Source: JALHTV01 sp049510055 (GTDB lineage: Bacteria > Planctomycetota > Phycisphaerae > SM23-33). From it: a stretch of DNA of 64,000 nucleotides. Every line of letters starts with the position of its first letter. The stretch's first letter is position 1. The notes below the pieces were generated by a model that saw only the letters and a list, made by a program, of their open reading frames with translations, had not been told where the DNA came from and searched no databases. The stretch lies in assembly GCA_049510055.1 (NCBI GenBank), contig JBEKZI010000002.1, positions 19,020 to 83,019 on the forward strand, given 5' to 3'. Position numbers and translations under genes: made by a program. This document shows, piece after piece, positions 44,278 through 53,756 of this stretch.

Positions 44278-45278
44278 CGCGTCGCCGTCTCCAGCTTTAG
44301 ATTGTCCACCAGCTCGTTGACGCGCGCCATTTCCTCGGCGCTGAGGACCAGCGCGGCGGCCGCGGCGTTCTCGCGAGCCTGTTGGGCGTTTCGCGCCCCC
44401 ACCAGCGCGGCGGTGACACCCGGCTGATGGATCGTCCACTGGATGACCACCTGCGACACCGTGGCCTTGTGGGCGGAAGCGATGGGGCGCAGCTCGTCCA
44501 GCATCGCGTTGACTCGTTTGAGGTTCTCGCCCTTGAAATAAGGACTGTCGGGGCGATTGTCGCCCTTGGCGAACCGGCTGGCCTCGGTGAACTTACCGGT
44601 GAGCAGCCCGCGCTGCAGCGGGCTGTACGCCAGCACGGCCAGGCCGCGACGGCGGCACAAGGGGATGACGTCCTTCTCCAGGTCGCGCTTGACCATGCTG
44701 TAGGGCCCTTGGTAGGAGGCCAGGGGCACCCTCTTAGCGGCCTCCTCGGTCTCGGCGGCGGTGAAGTTGCTCACGCCGGCGGCGAGAATCTTGCCATCCT
44801 TCAGCAGCTTGTCCATGGCCTCCATCGTCTCGGCCACCGGCGTGGTGTGATCGCGCCAGTGGCATTGATACAGGTCGACGTGGTCGGTCTTCAGCCGCCG
44901 CAGGCTCCGCTCGCATTCCTCCAGGATGTCCTTCTTGCGGGCGTTGAGATAGAGCTTGACGGGCCGGCCGGCGTTGTCGGTGGACTCAAAGTAGAACTCG
45001 CCCTCCTGCTTGTCCCAGCGGATGCAGTATTTGGTGAGGATCTGCACCTTGTCGCGCTTCGGCCCAGCCAGGACTTTGCCGATAAGCTCCTCGCTGTAGC
45101 CGAATCCGTACACGGGCGCCGTGTCGATGGAGGTGACGCCCTCGGCGACGGACGTTTCGATGGCGGCGACGGCGTCGGCCTCGTTCTGCGGACCCCACAT
45201 CCAACTGCCGATGGCCCAGGCCCCGAACGTCACGACCGAGACCTTCACGTCGCTGCTGCCCAGCTTGCGATATTCCAT
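44274..45278 (-). CDS. Aldo/keto reductase
   Basis: 334 residues. Family motifs: MEYRKLGSSDVKVSVVTFGA, GVTSIDTAPVYGFGYSEELI (catalytic Asp and Tyr), KVQILTKYC (Lys), VDLYQCHWRDHTTP (His), AAGVSNF and the NADPH-binding end VVIQWTIHQPG. Cytoplasmic NAD(P)H-dependent reductase, perhaps for sugars. AAGGAG is ahead of the start. The first 14 codons and the ribosome binding site of a close paralogue survive at 46719-46802. Confidence 0.92.
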   Translation of the reverse strand: MEYRKLGSSDVKVSVVTFGAWAIGSWMWGPQNEADAVAAIETSVAEGVTSIDTAPVYGFGYSEELIGKVLAGPKRDKVQILTKYCIRWDKQEGEFYFESTDNAGRPVKLYLNARKKDILEECERSLRRLKTDHVDLYQCHWRDHTTPVAETMEAMDKLLKDGKILAAGVSNFTAAETEEAAKRVPLASYQGPYSMVKRDLEKDVIPLCRRRGLAVLAYSPLQRGLLTGKFTEASRFAKGDNRPDSPYFKGENLKRVNAMLDELRPIASAHKATVSQVVIQWTIHQPGVTAALVGARNAQQARENAAAAALVLSAEEMARVNELVDNLKLETATR

Positions 45279-45372
45279 GAGCGGACTCCTTCGCCTCAGA
45301 CTTCGGGGATAGCGGCTCGCCTCATTATAGGCGTGATTCGCAAAGCCGCCAGGGTCCGGCCATCATCGCCCG

Positions 45373-46575
45373 TCACCGCGACGGCGGGCTGACTGCCGCC
45401 GGGGTATGCCGGCCGACCCGCAGGGCGGCGAGAATGCTTCCGCCGGCCGCCAGCACGCCTGTCAGGAACGCCCAGGAGTAGCCCAAACGGCTCCACAGCA
45501 AGCCGCCCACCAGCGGCATCAGCACGGCCGCAACGTGGTTCATCGCGATCCCCATGCTGAGCGTGGAGGTGTGCTCGCGGGAGGGGGCGATGCGATTGAC
45601 GTAGGTGGTCAGCGCCAGGGCGAAGACGAAGAACGCGTTGTCGACGACGTACAGCGCGTACAGCACCGCCCGGTTGGGGATGGTCGCGTAGCCGACGAAG
45701 AAAACCGTCAGGCAGCTGTAATAGAACAGCAGGATCTTCCGTTCGCCGATGCGGTCGATGAGCTTGCCGACGGCCGGGGAGGCGAAGTATCCGACGGTCT
45801 GGACGCAGCCGGACAGCAGCAGCATGTGCGTCAGCGGCGCCCCGTAGACCTTCACCAGCAGGTAGGTGGCGAACGAGATCGATATCTGCTTGCGCCAGCC
45901 TTCCAGCAGGCACAGGATGTAGTACAGTCCGTAGCGTCGCCGCAGCACCAGCGGGGCGCGCGAGGCGCGAATCTGCCGGGGAATGCCCAGGCACGCCGCC
46001 GCGGCCATCACCGCCGCGGCCGAGGCCACCAGGTACAGCGGGCGCATCGGCACGCCCAGGCGCGTCAGCACGTAGGCCCCGGCCAGCCCCGCCCCGAAGC
46101 CCAGGACGCTGCTGGCCTGGATTTGCCCCAGGCGGTGGCCCGCGCGGCCGGGCTCCGCCAGGGCCAGCGTTATGGAGTTGGGCAGCGGCATCCAGATGTG
46201 CAGGCCCTGGCTCCAGACCAGGCTCAGCAGCACGATCTGAGTGAAACTGCCGGCGCGAAAATAGGCCCCCAGGCCCACGGCTACCAGGATCAGCATGGCC
46301 GATCCGACCAGCGGTTCGGCCAGCCCCGCCATCAGCGCCAGCAGCAGGAAGGCGGTAATGCCGCAGCTTTCGCGGGCGGCCTCCAGAAAACCGAGCTGCT
46401 GGCCGGAAATCCTGATCTGTTCCCACAGGAAGTTGGCGTTCAGGCCCATCTGCAGGGCCATCGTGACGCCCGCCCCGGCCACCGCCCAGCCCAGGAAGAA
46501 CAATCCCCGTCGCCGGTGAGCGGCGGCCGGGTCGGCGGCGACGGCGGACAGGGGAATGGGTTCTTCGCCAGGCAT
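45373..46575 (-). CDS. MFS transporter
   Basis: 400 residues from the ATG at 46575 (MPGEEPIPLSAVA). Twelve predicted helices in two halves. The loop motif between helices 8 and 9 reads ASPAVGKLIDRIGERKILLF and the last-third segment is TYVNRIAPSREHTSTLSMGI. Substrate unknown. It lies upstream of the aldo/keto reductase on the same strand, 94 bp apart. Confidence 0.85.
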   Translation of the reverse strand: MPGEEPIPLSAVAADPAAAHRRRGLFFLGWAVAGAGVTMALQMGLNANFLWEQIRISGQQLGFLEAARESCGITAFLLLALMAGLAEPLVGSAMLILVAVGLGAYFRAGSFTQIVLLSLVWSQGLHIWMPLPNSITLALAEPGRAGHRLGQIQASSVLGFGAGLAGAYVLTRLGVPMRPLYLVASAAAVMAAAACLGIPRQIRASRAPLVLRRRYGLYYILCLLEGWRKQISISFATYLLVKVYGAPLTHMLLLSGCVQTVGYFASPAVGKLIDRIGERKILLFYYSCLTVFFVGYATIPNRAVLYALYVVDNAFFVFALALTTYVNRIAPSREHTSTLSMGIAMNHVAAVLMPLVGGLLWSRLGYSWAFLTGVLAAGGSILAALRVGRHTPAAVSPPSR

Positions 46576-46644
46576 GAAAGAGCGAAACGTACACGGGCGC
46601 GGGCCGCGATGCAACCCCGGCGCGCCGGCGCCATCCCTCTAACA

Positions 46645-46715
46645 GAAGCCCCGGCCGTAAGGCCGGGGATGATTTTGCCGAAGAGCACCATCCCCGCCCT
46701 GACGGGCGGGGCTTC
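46645..46715. repeat. REP-doublet, family A, copy 2
   Basis: GAAGCCCCGGCC-gtaa-GGCCGGGGATG (46645-46671) and, after about 17 bp, CATCCCCGCCC-tga-CGGGCGGGGCTTC (about 46689-46715). Same architecture and flanks as 6297-6368 with different stem bases, so the paired structure rather than the sequence is preserved. Confidence 0.8.
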
Positions 46716-46718
46716 TCA

Positions 46719-46802
46719 TTACGGCGCGGCTTCCAGGCGCAGGAAGTCGTACATGATGGCCATAACTTTCACATCGCTGCTGTCTAACACACGATATTCC
46801 AT
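46719..46802 (-). pseudogene. Chimeric gene scar: aldo/keto reductase start fused to lyase end
   Basis: The minus strand has AAGGAG, then an ATG at 46802 and 27 codons to a TAA. Codons 1-14 (MEYRVLDSSDVKVM) match the start of the aldo/keto reductase at 45278, and codons 15-27 (AIMYDFLRLEAAP) match the last residues of the lyase-like protein at 47811-49664. The fusion is in frame and keeps its ribosome binding site. It is best read as the remains of two paralogous genes joined by a deletion; a functional micro-peptide is possible but unlikely. Confidence 0.7.
46732..46761. repeat. 30-bp direct repeat, left copy
   Basis: A 30-bp sequence beginning TCCAGGCGCAGGAAGTCGTA is identical to 47824-47853, which lies in the 3' end of the lyase-like gene. 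The pair flanks the AbiJ-like gene. Confidence 0.85.
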
Positions 46803-46957
46803 CGCGGACTCCTTGTCTGGTGTGCCAATGGACAGTGAAACACGCTATCATAGGAAAGCCTTAGCGCCTGGAAGAAGATGTGACAATATGTATGCATCGC
46901 CGTTTCCCTACAACCTAACCGGGAGCGGATAGGGCTGTTAGCGGAGAACATAGATAA

Positions 46958-47785
46958 ATGAGCAAAGAGGGGAAGCAAGAACCATTCTCGAAGCGGTACG
47001 GGCATGCTCCAGGCGATAGAGAGATAACAATCTGGGAAGATGCGCCAGCGGGTTTCCGCCACGTTGTCCTCGAAGCAGCCAAGCAAGAGTGTGGACTTAC
47101 CCCGTCTATGTTACGGGACATTGTCTGCCGCATCTTGCGGGTGCCACCCAATCCTCAAAACTGGTCAGAATACCCGAACATTTGGAACGAAGTTAAGGAG
47201 CTTGCCTCTACATGCGAGTGGTACCGATTCTATGATATCGTAGAGACTATTGCCCAGTGCCGTAGGCAGCCATCATGGGGAGAGAGGGACGCTTTTTCCC
47301 AAGAGATAAACGATTGCCTTCGTGAGATGGGCGTTGGGTGGCAACTTAAGGACAACCTGATCCAAATTCGTGGGAGCGATACCCACGAAGAACTCGTTCG
47401 TACCGCTATAGAGGTCATTTCGTCATCTGGTTTGAGCACTGCGCAAGGAGAAATCGCAGAGGCGATACGGGACTTATCGCGACGACCTGATCCGGATTTG
47501 TCCGGTTCAGTTCATCACGCTATGGCAGCTCTTGAGTGCGTTGCCAGAGAAGTCATTCAGGATGCTAAGCCTACTTTGGGTGATCTAGTTAGCAGACATC
47601 CGGAATGGTTCCCAAAACCACTCGACGAAATTGTGTCGAAGGCTTGGGGCTATGCCTCTGAGAATGCCCGGCACGGCAGGGAAGATCGCAAGCTAGATCG
47701 CACTGATGCGGAACTGATTGTAGGTCTTTGCTCGGTGGTCACAACCTACTTGTTGCGGAAGAGAACAGAAAACAACCAAAGTTAG
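46958..47785 (+). CDS. AbiJ-like abortive infection protein
   Basis: 275 residues. The N-terminal half matches the AbiJ N-terminal domain type 4 pattern: FSKRYGHAPGDREITIWEDA, AKQECGLTPSMLRDIVCRIL, PNPQNWSEYPNIWNEVKEL and CEWYRFYDIVETIA. The C-terminal half (ALECVAREVI, KAWGYASENARHGREDRKLD, LIVGLCSVVTTYLLRKR) is the usual helical domain with an N-x-x-R-H-G motif seen in Abi-type proteins. Such proteins block phage growth by halting the infected cell; mechanism unknown. Base composition is clearly poorer in G+C than that of the flanking genes, and 30-bp direct repeats flank it, so it was probably acquired. Confidence 0.75.
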   Translation: MSKEGKQEPFSKRYGHAPGDREITIWEDAPAGFRHVVLEAAKQECGLTPSMLRDIVCRILRVPPNPQNWSEYPNIWNEVKELASTCEWYRFYDIVETIAQCRRQPSWGERDAFSQEINDCLREMGVGWQLKDNLIQIRGSDTHEELVRTAIEVISSSGLSTAQGEIAEAIRDLSRRPDPDLSGSVHHAMAALECVAREVIQDAKPTLGDLVSRHPEWFPKPLDEIVSKAWGYASENARHGREDRKLDRTDAELIVGLCSVVTTYLLRKRTENNQS

Positions 47786-47810
47786 TGGGGTCTCATACAA
47801 CATAAACGAC

Positions 47811-49664
47811 TCAGGGCGCGACCTCCAGGCGCAGGAAGTCGTACATGATGGCCGCGCGGGGCAGCGAGAGGGGATCGTAGCCGGCGTCGGTCGGATTGGA
47901 CTTGACCAGTTCCAGCGACAGCACGTTGCGGCCTTGCTTCAGCAGCGAGGCGTCGAACTCCACGGTCCACAGGCGGTATTGGCCGGCCAGAGTCGCGTCG
48001 CGGTACACGCTGCCGTCGTTGGAGAGCTTTTGGCGGCCGATCTCGGCGTCGTTGACGCGGACGACCAGTTCTGGCTCGCGCACCGCCCCGGCGATTCCAA
48101 TCATCAGGACGGCCTTGCCGGTCTGAGCGGCCGGTGAGTCGAAAACCACCCGCCAGGTGGGGCAATGCCAGCTTCCGTCGGGCTTCTGGACGACGGGCTG
48201 GCAGTAGTTCCAGTCAGTTTTCTCGCGGCTGCGGCCGATGGTGAAGGTCACGTCGTCGGGGAAGTCCGCCAGGTACTTGTTCCACAGGCCGAACTGCCGC
48301 GGCAGGCCGCCGTAGCGGAATTCGCCGGCGGTGCGGTCGGGCGTGCCGATCTGCCACAGCGTCCGCCCGTGCGTCAGCGGCTGGAAGTCGATTTGCCCCA
48401 AGGCCACCGTCTTGCCGGCGTCCACGGAGACGCCGTCGCGGCGAAGCTCACCGGCCTGGCCGGGCACGAAGGCGTAGAGGGTGTACTGTCCCGGCCGGAC
48501 GCTCTGGATTGTGAACGTCCCGTTGCCGGCGGTGCGCGTCCAAAAGATATAGCCCTTACCCTGGGTCTGCCAGTCGCCGTCTTTGTCGGCCAGGATTACG
48601 CGGGCGTCGGCCGCCGGCGTGCGGCCTTGGATCATCAGCCGCCCGGCCACCTGCCCGCGGTCGTGCGGATAGGCCGGGTGATCCATCCACGCGTACGGCC
48701 AGGCGGCCTGCTCCTGGCGGGCGCGGGCCTTGGCGTCTTCCCAAGCGGCCTGGGGCGTGGCGGCGCGGTTGAGATAGAGGAAGAACGGCCCGTAGAGCTT
48801 GGTCCACTCCGCCCCGGCTCCGGCAGGAAAGTCCATGGCCGTGCGGATGAGAAAATGTCCGGAGTGCAGCATCTTCAGCACGATGACGTCATCTTCGTGG
48901 ACCTGGAGGTCCTGCTTGGTGGGTCCGCCGTTGAGGTACTCGTTGCTGGCGGAGATGACCCACACGCCGCCGGCCGGCCCGGCCACGCCGTGGACGTGAT
49001 GGTTCTCCTCGAAGTCGGCCAGGTTGTACTTGGTGGCGATCCGCCCGCCGGGGAACATCACCGTCGCGTCGGTCACGGGCGTGAGCTTGGCGTTGGGGTC
49101 GGCCAGCTTTGGAAACTCGCCCTGCGTCTGATCGTTGACGAAGTAGTGGGTGAACAGGTCCCGCCGCAACTTCAGCACCAGCCGCGTCTGGCCCAGGCTG
49201 GCCCGGGGGGCGTCTGGACCGTGGCGATAGACGACAAAGCAGTACACGCCGCTGTCCCCCGGCCGCAGGATGTAGTGCAGCTCGGTGTCGAAGGGGAAAA
49301 TCTCGTCGCCGGCGAAGGCAAAGGCGACCTCGATGAAGTCTTTGTCGTTGCGGACCAGGCGGTATTCGGGGTGCGTCATCCGCCGGGTGCCGGCCTTGCG
49401 CGGCGAGGGTTTGGGCCCGCCGCCGTTGGCGTCGAAGTAGATGGTCTTGCCCGTCGTCAGCACGTCCGGCCCGCCGACCAGGCGCCAGGAGAGAATCTGG
49501 CCGGTGGCCTTGTCGATGACCAGCGAGATTTGGCTGTTGGTAAGTTCCACGGTGTCGCTCGTTTCAAGGAGTGTCGGGTGGGGCAGGGGCGTCGTCGGCC
49601 TGGCCGCGGGGATCGCCGTGGCCGCTAGGCAGGCGATCACGGTAGCGACGATCCAGCGATTCAT
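47811..49664 (-). CDS. Rhamnogalacturonate lyase-like secreted polysaccharide lyase (PL4 type)
   Basis: 617 residues with a signal peptide (MNRWIVATVIACLAATAIPA). Domain order fits PL4: an N-terminal beta-sandwich (about 35-330; TVELTNSQISLVIDKATGQI, SGVYCFVVYRHGPDAP), a small FnIII-like domain (YPHDRGQVAGRLMIQGRTPA to about 440) and a C-terminal CBM-like jelly roll (RTLWQIGTPDRTAGEF, to the end AAIMYDFLRLEVAP). Family role: cleavage of the rhamnose-galacturonate backbone of pectin; activity not proven here. Its last bases contain the right copy of the 30-bp repeat. Confidence 0.8.
   Translation of the reverse strand: MNRWIVATVIACLAATAIPAARPTTPLPHPTLLETSDTVELTNSQISLVIDKATGQILSWRLVGGPDVLTTGKTIYFDANGGGPKPSPRKAGTRRMTHPEYRLVRNDKDFIEVAFAFAGDEIFPFDTELHYILRPGDSGVYCFVVYRHGPDAPRASLGQTRLVLKLRRDLFTHYFVNDQTQGEFPKLADPNAKLTPVTDATVMFPGGRIATKYNLADFEENHHVHGVAGPAGGVWVISASNEYLNGGPTKQDLQVHEDDVIVLKMLHSGHFLIRTAMDFPAGAGAEWTKLYGPFFLYLNRAATPQAAWEDAKARARQEQAAWPYAWMDHPAYPHDRGQVAGRLMIQGRTPAADARVILADKDGDWQTQGKGYIFWTRTAGNGTFTIQSVRPGQYTLYAFVPGQAGELRRDGVSVDAGKTVALGQIDFQPLTHGRTLWQIGTPDRTAGEFRYGGLPRQFGLWNKYLADFPDDVTFTIGRSREKTDWNYCQPVVQKPDGSWHCPTWRVVFDSPAAQTGKAVLMIGIAGAVREPELVVRVNDAEIGRQKLSNDGSVYRDATLAGQYRLWTVEFDASLLKQGRNVLSLELVKSNPTDAGYDPLSLPRAAIMYDFLRLEVAP
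47824..47853. repeat. 30-bp direct repeat, right copy
   Basis: Identical to 46732-46761; here it encodes part of the C-terminus of the lyase-like protein on the minus strand. Confidence 0.85.
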
Positions 49665-49688
49665 GGGCGCTCTCCATTAGTTGTGAGG

Positions 49689-49767
49689 GGCGGCGGGGCT
49701 CCTGTCCCGCCGCCTGGAACGCTATTCGAGACGATTTTTGCGCGGTGGGACAGGAGCCCCACCGCGC
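49689..49767. repeat. REP-doublet, family C
   Basis: GGCGGCGGG-gctcctgt-CCCGCCGCC (49689-49714) and GCGCGGTGGG-acaggagc-CCCACCGCGC (49740-49767). The two loops are exact reverse complements of each other, so the unit is a head-to-head pair of one hairpin type. It lies upstream of the lyase gene and downstream of the 16S terminator. Confidence 0.8.
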
Positions 49768-49836
49768 CCCAGGATAATGTTGTGAAACCGATTTTCACGC
49801 CGCTAACCATTGTGCGCCTCGAGAGGGGGTTGCGGC

Positions 49837-49883
49837 AAAAAGAAAAGCTGCGAGCCTTGTGGGCGTCGCAGCTTTTTCTTTTT
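49837..49883 (-). terminator. Intrinsic terminator of the 16S rRNA transcript
   Basis: A long stem (AAAAAGAAAAGCTGCGA with TCGCAGCTTTTTCTTTTT, 12-base loop) with T-rich flanks on both strands, about 140 bp beyond the 3' end of 16S. It ends the rRNA unit before any tRNA, 23S or 5S sequence. Confidence 0.85.
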
Positions 49884-50021
49884 CAGAAAAAGTTCACAGT
49901 GTGCCGTCGTTGGCTCGGCGTCGCCGCCGAATTGTCCGTAGACCGCGAGGTCTGGCGGACGAGGTTGTGCTGACTATTTGAATCGCCCAGATCGCTCTGA
50001 AGCGAAGCCTAGATGATCCTC

Positions 50022-51582
<1,561 letters not shown>

Positions 51583-52146
51583 AATATCGTTTGAATCCCC
51601 ACGAGGGGGCTTCGTGCGATAGAAGACTTTGAATCTGGTGGCCGGGCCGTTTTAGGGGTGGCCCGGCCGGTCTTGACCCCTCGGCGAACCGAAGGATCAA
51701 GGCTGTAACTCAAAACTCTGGATTCCTTATGTAGGCAATCACGAGGAGTTTCGAGCCGCCGGGTCTCTCGCAAGCGGACCCGGCATGGATCGTTTGTCCC
51801 GTCCCGGTGGACGGGCCACACCCTCGTGACGGCATCACTGTTCACTTTTGAAAAAGCAGTTTTTCGTTCCGCCCCGTACCGCAGCCGGCCTAAGCGCCGG
51901 CCCGACGTCCAATGGGAGGGGCGATTGTATCGCCCGCACCGCACCGGTCAAGAACAATAATTTCAGAAAAACAGAAACAAAAATACAAAACGCAAAAACC
52001 CCTCGCGGACCCTCAACGGCCCACGGCGATTTGCTCAGGATTGCCGCCTTCTCAGCGGCCTGGCTCGACTTGCAACCCTTTTATCGTCCGTCGTCTGTCA
52101 CACCCCAGGCCGTTCGCCCAGCCAGTAGATGATGTCGGCCATCAAG
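51583..52146 (-). other. 16S rRNA leader region
   Basis: About 560 bp between the predicted start site and mature 16S, with no protein gene. It contains a strong hairpin GGCCGGGCC/GGCCCGGCC near 51640-51668, other G+C-rich inverted pairs (for example near 51757-51784 and 51890-51905), and a boxA-like TGCTTTTTCA near 51850-51865 on the minus strand. These probably serve processing and antitermination. Confidence 0.5.
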
Positions 52147-52153
52147 CTAAATC

Positions 52154-52182
52154 ACTATAGCAGCCCGGCGAGGGTAAGTCAA
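52154..52182 (-). promoter_or_regulatory. 16S rRNA promoter
   Basis: On the minus strand TTGACT (52182-52177) and TATAGT (52159-52154) are exactly 17 bp apart. The best promoter match in the region; start site about 52147. Confidence 0.75.
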
Positions 52183-52226
52183 GCAAACCGGCCCACGGCC
52201 GAGACGAAAGAAACAGCCAAGAGCGA

Positions 52227-52296
52227 CACAGAGGCGCAGAGACGCGGAGGAATTTAAAGGCGAAAACTTTCTTAGGGTATTCTCTGCGCCTCTGTG
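52227..52296. repeat. 16-bp inverted repeat
   Basis: CACAGAGGCGCAGAGA (52227-52242) and its exact complement TCTCTGCGCCTCTGTG (52281-52296) flank 38 bp. A small hairpin CCTGCC/GGCAGG follows at about 52302-52317. It lies between the phosphatase gene and the rRNA promoter and looks like a dispersed repeat element. Confidence 0.7.
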
Positions 52297-52377
52297 CTTG
52301 CCTGCCGGTAGGCAGGTCGAAAAGGTGTTGTCGTCGCGAGTTGGGGGGCAGTGGAGGATGGCGGCGCGAGGGGGGCC

Positions 52378-53226
52378 TTACGTTCCGCTTTTTCCCTTGG
52401 AGCCTTTTTTCTTCGGCAGTCCCTCGATGATCAGCCGCAGGATGGCGTTGGCGGCGCCGTCGGCGTCGTGGTGGGCGGTCACGTAGTCCGCCACGGCCAG
52501 GACGCCGGGCGTGGCGTTGCCCATCGCGACGGCGATGCCCGCCCACTGGAGCATGTCCACGTCGTTGTCGTTGTCGCCGATGGCCATCACTTCGTGGCTG
52601 GCCACGCCCAGTTCCCCGGCCACGGCACGCAGGGCTTTGGCCTTGGAGACCGTCGCGTGGCAGATCTGGAGCAGGTGGTCCTCGGTCATCATCACGTTGA
52701 CCTGCTGGGGATGCGCCTGGACGATCGCGCGGCCCACCTTCAGCAGCGGTTCCGGCTGGCCCAGCAGCAGCAGCTTGGTCACCGGCACGGTCAGCCAATC
52801 GTCCACCGGAGCGATGACGTCGGGGTTAAACACCTTGCCCGTCTCGGTCAGAAAGGCCGGGTCCAGGCGGTCGGTGCACCAGCGGTCGAGGATCTCCGCC
52901 GAGACGAGCACCTGCGGATATTCTTTCCGCGCCAAGGTCACGATGTCGCGGGCGATGTCGATGGCGATGGGGAGGTGCAGGATCACGGTGCCGGAGGGCG
53001 GGTCCAGCACCAAGGCCCCGTTGTAGCAGATCATGGGCGTGTCCAGGTCCAGCAGATTGTAGAAGGGCATCACGCTCCGCGGCGGTCTGGCCGAGGCCAG
53101 CACGACGTGCACGCCGGCCTCCTGCCGCGCTCGCCTCAGGATGGCCGCGGTGGTCACGGTCACCTGCTTGGCGGAGTTCAGCAGCGTGCCGTCCAGGTCT
53201 ATGGCGACCATGTGGATCTTGCTCAT
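52378..53226 (-). CDS. Cof-type HAD-superfamily phosphatase
   Basis: 282 residues. HAD motif I VAIDLDGTLLNS, motif II VVLASARPPRS, motif III lysine near KAKALRAVAGEL, motif IV AIGDNDNDVDMLQWAGIAVA. The C2B cap between motifs II and III is of Cof/YidA type. Likely a cytoplasmic sugar- or nucleotide-phosphate phosphatase. A lysine-rich tail (LPKKKGSKGKSGT) ends the protein. Confidence 0.9.
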   Translation of the reverse strand: MSKIHMVAIDLDGTLLNSAKQVTVTTAAILRRARQEAGVHVVLASARPPRSVMPFYNLLDLDTPMICYNGALVLDPPSGTVILHLPIAIDIARDIVTLARKEYPQVLVSAEILDRWCTDRLDPAFLTETGKVFNPDVIAPVDDWLTVPVTKLLLLGQPEPLLKVGRAIVQAHPQQVNVMMTEDHLLQICHATVSKAKALRAVAGELGVASHEVMAIGDNDNDVDMLQWAGIAVAMGNATPGVLAVADYVTAHHDADGAANAILRLIIEGLPKKKGSKGKSGT

Positions 53227-53464
53227 GGGGCGTTCCTCGGCCAGACCATCATAATCGCGGGGGACCCGATAGTGAACCTCCCTGCCGGCGCCTGCTTGCC
53301 GATAGGCCGCAGGGGCTTGTCGCGGCCGTAGTTACGGCCTGCGCGGAGGAGAGAATTTTCCGCACATGCATCTCTAACCTTCATAGTGGGTTATAACGGC
53401 AAATTTCAGCCGCTTCTTTTGGTCGAAAAAATGCAATTTTTGCGGGATTCGTCTGTTTTTATCC

Positions 53465-53494
53465 TTGACGTTTTGGGGCCTTGGAGGTTAGAAT
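53465..53494 (+). promoter_or_regulatory. Promoter of tandem-array gene 1
   Basis: TTGACG (53465-53470) and TAGAAT (53489-53494) with an 18-bp spacer, opening the PEP-CTERM array. An A+T-rich stretch lies upstream. Confidence 0.65.
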
Positions 53495-53500
53495 GCAAAT

Positions 53501-53730
53501 CATGTAGCGTACCAGTGTTTGAGGAGACGCGGTACGCAAGCCAACAAGTCTCTTAGGAGGAGACTAAACGGCACCCGGATCGGTGATGATTTTGGGTTGG
53601 CCGCATCGGCACATAACGCTCAAGACAAGCGAGTGCCGCCGCTGATGAGAATCTACACGAAAAACAAGCATGAGTGTGCTTTGCGTGTAGTCACTCCGCA
53701 AAACGTAAGGTAGGGATCAACCCCCCCTAA
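53501..53730 (+). promoter_or_regulatory. Structured 5' leader of array gene 1
   Basis: About 250 nt between promoter and start codon with a chain of possible helices: GCGTACC/GGTACGC (53507-53513 with 53531-53537), AGTCTC/GAGACT (53547-53552 with 53560-53565), CGGCAC/GTGCCG (53607-53612 with 53633-53638), CTACACG/CGTGTAG (53653-53659 with 53684-53690) and the GGGATCAACCCCCCCTAA element (53713-53730). No known riboswitch was recognised. A 64-codon open frame over it has no ribosome binding site. Confidence 0.5.
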
Positions 53731-53756
53731 AGCGAGAGAAGAAGGAGAGAGGCATT

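Noticed and set aside
49683..49973. 96-codon frame downstream of 16S
   Set aside because: It spans the family C repeat doublet and the terminator hairpin; no motif.
53519..53713. 64-codon frame upstream of array gene 1
   Set aside because: No ribosome binding site, basic low-information translation, and it covers the structured leader.
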